Shown here piece by piece: positions 60,871 through 64,000 of a DNA stretch of 64,000 nucleotides. The notes beneath the pieces were generated by a model. The model did no database searches and was not told the DNA's origin. It was given only the letters and a program-made list of their open reading frames with translations. Every line of letters starts with the position of its first letter. The first letter of the stretch is position 1. A program made the position numbers and the translations under genes. The stretch is from Cyanobacteria bacterium SBLK (GTDB lineage: Bacteria; Cyanobacteriota; Cyanobacteriia; Cyanobacteriales; Spirulinaceae): assembly GCA_017746715.1 (NCBI GenBank), contig JAGHZQ010000080.1, positions 124,001 to 188,000 of the forward strand. Direction: 5' to 3'.

Positions 60871-62448
60871 ATGAAGGATGAATCTCCAGTCCATTCCGTG
60901 AATCGCGATCGAAGACCCGTTTTGCGCTTATTTCCTTGGTTTAAACTCGCTTTGGCGGGAATTTTTCTGCTATCTCTGGGGCTGCGATTTTGGCGCTTGG
61001 GTCAATTTAATACATTGGTATTTGATGAGGTTTACTATCCGGTCTTTGCCAATCGCTACTTACTCGGCGAAACTGTTTACAATACCCATCCCCCTCTCAG
61101 TCAACTCATTCTTGCCGTAGGAATTTGGCTTGGCTCTCACCTTCCTTTCGGACAAGAAATCAGCAATACCTTTACAGGGTCTTTGAGAACGACATTTAGT
61201 TATCGTTGGTTGAATGCTCTAACGGGTTCGTTTATTCCCATAACGATTGGCGCGATCGCCTACCATCTAACTTATCGTCGCAGTTATGGCACGATCGCCG
61301 CCTTATTTGCCGCCTTAGACGGATTATTTTTAGTCGAATCTCGTTATGGGTTAAACAATATTTACTTAGTTCTGTTTGGGTTGTTGGGACAGTTATTTGT
61401 ATTACTGGCTTTGCAGGAATATCCCCGATCCAGACAGCGAAAAATCCGGCACTTGCGAAGCTATCAAGGCAGTCGTTTTCGCTTGCTTCGCTTGGTGAGC
61501 GATCTGGTTAGCAATTTTGTTCGCGATCGCCGCCCTCGCTGGCAAATTTTAATTTTAGCGGGGATATTTTTTGGCTTATCGGCAGGAATCAAATGGAATG
61601 GGTTGGGTTTTTTATTAGGAATTTATCTCTTATGGTTATTGGCGTGGGCGATCGCCATCGGACAACCGAAAAATCGCCTCGAAAATGGAAAATCGAAACA
61701 ACTTCCCATCACTCATCTAACCTCTCTCAATCTACTGCATGCGATCTGGTATTTAGGCTGTATTCCCATTTTTACTTACTGTTTGACTTGGGTCCCCCAT
61801 CTATGGCTGAACCCCAAACCTGGATTTTGGCAAATGCAAAAAGAAATCCTATCTTTCCATCAAAAAATTGGCAGCGGTCCGGAAATTCATCCCTATTGTT
61901 CTTCTTGGTATAGTTGGTTAATTATGGGGCGGCCCGTTGCCTATTTTTATCAAAGGGTGCGGAATGCTGAAGAAATGATTCCTGCCTATCCTCCCCTTCC
62001 CAATGGACTGGGAGAAATTATCTATGACGTTCATGCCATGGGAAATCCGCTCTTATGGTGGTTTTCTACCCTAGCCATTGTCAGCCTCGGTCTACTTTTA
62101 TGCTTGCATCTATGGCGGGGAAAATTTTGGAGATTGCCCCTCTCCCCCAGCATTGGGTTGATGTTATTTTTAGCGTGCAATTATGGAGCCAATTTACTCC
62201 CGTGGTTAAAAATAACGCGATGTACGTTTCTGTATCACTATATGGGAGCATCGGTTTTCGCCATTTTAGCAGGAGCATGGATTATCGATAACTGGCTGCA
62301 TTCTCCCCAATATCTTTTCCGTTACATCGGAATTGTTCTGATTATTTTAATAATTTTTGCTTTTGTTTTTTGGTTGCCGATTTATCTGGGTCTGCCCCTT
62401 TCTCCAGAAGGATATAAGTTACGAATGTGGTTTGATAATTGGTTTTAG
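60871..62448 (+). CDS. PMT-like, phospholipid-carrier-dependent glycosyltransferase (membrane protein)
   Basis: 525 residues with about ten membrane helices. The first loop holds FDEVYYPVFANRYLLGETVYNTHPPLSQL (shown in part), the D-E...HPP pattern of protein O-mannosyltransferase/GT39 enzymes, which transfer a sugar from a polyprenyl-phosphate donor to proteins on the outer face of the membrane. The second signature region is LTWVPHLWLNP and HQKIGSGPEIHPYCSSWYSWLIM. Acceptor unknown. It diverges from thrC across the IscR-like palindrome and is followed directly by heptamer repeats. Confidence 0.82.
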   Translation: MKDESPVHSVNRDRRPVLRLFPWFKLALAGIFLLSLGLRFWRLGQFNTLVFDEVYYPVFANRYLLGETVYNTHPPLSQLILAVGIWLGSHLPFGQEISNTFTGSLRTTFSYRWLNALTGSFIPITIGAIAYHLTYRRSYGTIAALFAALDGLFLVESRYGLNNIYLVLFGLLGQLFVLLALQEYPRSRQRKIRHLRSYQGSRFRLLRLVSDLVSNFVRDRRPRWQILILAGIFFGLSAGIKWNGLGFLLGIYLLWLLAWAIAIGQPKNRLENGKSKQLPITHLTSLNLLHAIWYLGCIPIFTYCLTWVPHLWLNPKPGFWQMQKEILSFHQKIGSGPEIHPYCSSWYSWLIMGRPVAYFYQRVRNAEEMIPAYPPLPNGLGEIIYDVHAMGNPLLWWFSTLAIVSLGLLLCLHLWRGKFWRLPLSPSIGLMLFLACNYGANLLPWLKITRCTFLYHYMGASVFAILAGAWIIDNWLHSPQYLFRYIGIVLIILIIFAFVFWLPIYLGLPLSPEGYKLRMWFDNWF

Positions 62449-62483
62449 ATTGAGGATTGAGGATTGGGGATTGGGGATTGGGA
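62449..62483. repeat. STRR-type heptamer tandem repeat
   Basis: Five consecutive seven-base units starting right after the stop codon: ATTGAGG, ATTGAGG, ATTGGGG, ATTGGGG, ATTGGGA. Short tandemly repeated heptamers are typical of filamentous cyanobacteria. Confidence 0.75.
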
Positions 62484-62606
62484 ATTTGGGAAATTATAAA
62501 CAACAAACACTTCGGCAAAGCTCAGTCCAGGCAACAAATAACAAATGACAACATATTGCGTTAAAATCAAAAGACGCTCTGGAATAATTATACGGACGAG
62601 GAAAAT

Positions 62607-64000
62607 ATGCAGGCCCGGGTTTCCCACCATTGGAAGGTCGGTACGACCCTTCTAGACCTGTACGCGATTGAAAAAACCTTCGATCGGGGAGGATTGGCAC
62701 CCGTCTACCTCGCCCGTCATAAGGCATGGGCAACAAATATTGTCCTGAAAGTTTTGTCTCCCGAACTGATAGCAATTTTAGGAGGGCGGGAAAAATGCGA
62801 CGGAGAACTCGAAGCGTGGGTTAACTTAGCCCTGCATCCTCATATTGTTAGTTGTTACTATACGCGTCCAATTGAAAACGAACTGATCGTCGTCTCCGAA
62901 TATATTGACGGGGGAAGTTTAAGGGATTGGCTCGATCGAGATCGCCTCTATCGCGGCGATCGCAACGCCGCCCTCAAGCGCATCCTCGATATTGCCATTC
63001 AATCGGCTTGGGGATTGCAGTCCGCCCGAGAGCGGGGGACGATTCACGCTCGTCTCAAACCCGAAAATATTCTGATTTCCGGGGGAGGTGCCGAGGGAGG
63101 CATTGCCAAAATTGCAGATTTTGGTTGGGGGAATCTCGCTCCCGTTTCTCCAGCTTATGCCGCGCCAGAACAACTGCAAAACAACAGAACCAGTCCGAAT
63201 AGCGATCTGTGGAGTTGGGGGCTGACCGTTTTAGAAATGTTTCAAGGAAAGCGGACTTGGCAAACGGGAATACAAGCGAGAGAAGCCTTGGAAAGATACG
63301 GCCAAACTCCCAGAGCCCGACAGGATATTCCCTCCATGCCTGCTGCCGTTACAGAATTATTGCACCATTGCTGGCAAGATCTCGAACATTATCGCCCGCC
63401 GGATTTCCGCTTTTGTGCCGAGAAATTAATCCAAGTTTATCAAGAAAAGATTGGCAGCACTTATCCGAGACAAGAACCCGATCCGAGTGCCTATCGCGCC
63501 GATATTCTCAACAATCGCGCCGTTGCCCTCATTGACTTGGGACGCAAGCAGGAGGCTGCCCGTTATTGGGAAGAAGCGCGACGCATCCATCCCAACCATC
63601 CCGAATCTACGTATAATTGGGGACTATTATTGTGGCGATCGCGACAGACCACCGACGAAAAATTATTGCAGGCCCTCAAAGATTCTCTCGATGCCCGAGA
63701 TGACCTCACGCCCTATCTAATGGGTTGGGTACATCTCGAGCGGGATGACTGCGAATCCGCGATCGCTTCTCTGTCTGTCTTATCAGAGACGAGAGGAAAG
63801 GGAGAAAGCGCCAATGCCCTTGCCCTCGCCCGAGCGCGCCAACCCGAATCAAAATACCGAAAGATTCATCTTCCGGGCAAACAGCCCGCTGCCACTCGGC
63901 CCAAACCCGTTAACGCCGTCTGTTTCAGTTCCGACGCGCGTTATGGTCTATCGGGCAAGCAAGATGGCACCCTAGAATTATGGGATTTTAAAACCAATCA
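62607..64000 (+). CDS. serine/threonine kinase-like - TPR - WD40 protein, 3' partial
   Basis: 464 codons visible, frame open at the window end. Start ATG at 62607 with GAGGA 6 bases upstream. Kinase-like domain (about 10-280): Gly-rich DRGGLAPVYLARH, VAIK-like IVLKVL with Lys, DFG in KIADFGWGN and APE in AYAAPEQL. The catalytic loop reads IHARLKPENIL, so the Asp of HRD is Arg149. TPR-like helices follow (ILNNRAVALIDLGRKQEAARYWEEA, about 300-400), and the first WD40 strand begins near residue 445 (AVCFSSDARYGLSGKQDGTLELWDF, in part). Loss of the catalytic Asp suggests a pseudokinase that acts as a scaffold; an unusual active kinase cannot be excluded. Confidence 0.85.
   Translation, partial: MQARVSHHWKVGTTLLDLYAIEKTFDRGGLAPVYLARHKAWATNIVLKVLSPELIAILGGREKCDGELEAWVNLALHPHIVSCYYTRPIENELIVVSEYIDGGSLRDWLDRDRLYRGDRNAALKRILDIAIQSAWGLQSARERGTIHARLKPENILISGGGAEGGIAKIADFGWGNLAPVSPAYAAPEQLQNNRTSPNSDLWSWGLTVLEMFQGKRTWQTGIQAREALERYGQTPRARQDIPSMPAAVTELLHHCWQDLEHYRPPDFRFCAEKLIQVYQEKIGSTYPRQEPDPSAYRADILNNRAVALIDLGRKQEAARYWEEARRIHPNHPESTYNWGLLLWRSRQTTDEKLLQALKDSLDARDDLTPYLMGWVHLERDDCESAIASLSVLSETRGKGESANALALARARQPESKYRKIHLPGKQPAATRPKPVNAVCFSSDARYGLSGKQDGTLELWDFKTN

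Noticed and set aside
62449..62483. Heptamer repeat as a CRISPR-like array
   Set aside because: Units are seven bases with no spacers; a simple STRR.

Overview
This window comes from a cyanobacterium, probably a filamentous one. The palindrome GCGATCGC (HIP1) is scattered through genes and spacers on both strands. The gene set includes a light-dependent protochlorophyllide reductase, a DUF6745 protein, a Mo-nitrogenase C-terminal domain protein, a CYP120-like P450, AMIN-domain TonB receptor architecture and heptamer tandem repeats. No tRNA, rRNA or CRISPR array was seen.

Layout. (1) 1-7.6 kb: end of a subtilase, a TerB/Mo-nitrogenase-C protein, a MITE-like repeat, a glycine-betaine-binding lipoprotein with a decayed tandem copy, and small DNA-binding proteins. 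(2) 7.7-39.8 kb: a large biosynthesis, uptake and regulation locus that reads as a salicylate-capped, thiazoline-type siderophore system. (3) 39.8-50.8 kb: a PQQ-type sugar dehydrogenase, a polyamine-type ABC permease pair, a two-component kinase pair, a decayed ATPase and protochlorophyllide reductase. (4) 50.9-64 kb: DUF72, argB, an SbmA-like ABC transporter, uvrB, a cytosine methyltransferase with a Panacea-domain gene, a MoaD-like protein with threonine synthase, a mannosyltransferase-like protein and a kinase/TPR/WD40 protein cut by the window end.

Siderophore locus logic. Salicylate synthase makes salicylate from chorismate. A benzoate-CoA-ligase-like enzyme can activate it and load it on a stand-alone carrier protein. 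A TubC-Cy-A-PCP NRPS, whose A domain carries the canonical cysteine code, can then form a hydroxyphenyl-thiazoline. A KASIII-carrier fusion without the usual His and a KS-AT-KR-ACP polyketide synthase can extend it. A luciferase-like monooxygenase, a flavin halogenase-like enzyme and a P450 may decorate it. A C-A-PCP-reductase NRPS adds one more residue and releases the product reductively. A type II thioesterase and an AcpS support the line, while a second AcpS-like protein lacks the metal ligands. A PchR-like AraC regulator sits over a promoter with repeated operator-like motifs. A TonB-dependent receptor with two AMIN domains and an RhtX/FptX-like permease provide import. The exbB and exbD genes next to the permease are only remnants. 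I know of no described cyanobacterial metabolite that matches this gene set, and the product structure is inference.

The window also shows repeated gene decay: a ProX copy, exbB/exbD, an AAA ATPase, a cupin, a small unknown gene and the 3' end of the Panacea gene. A near-perfect IscR-type-1-like palindrome lies upstream of thrC-moaD.
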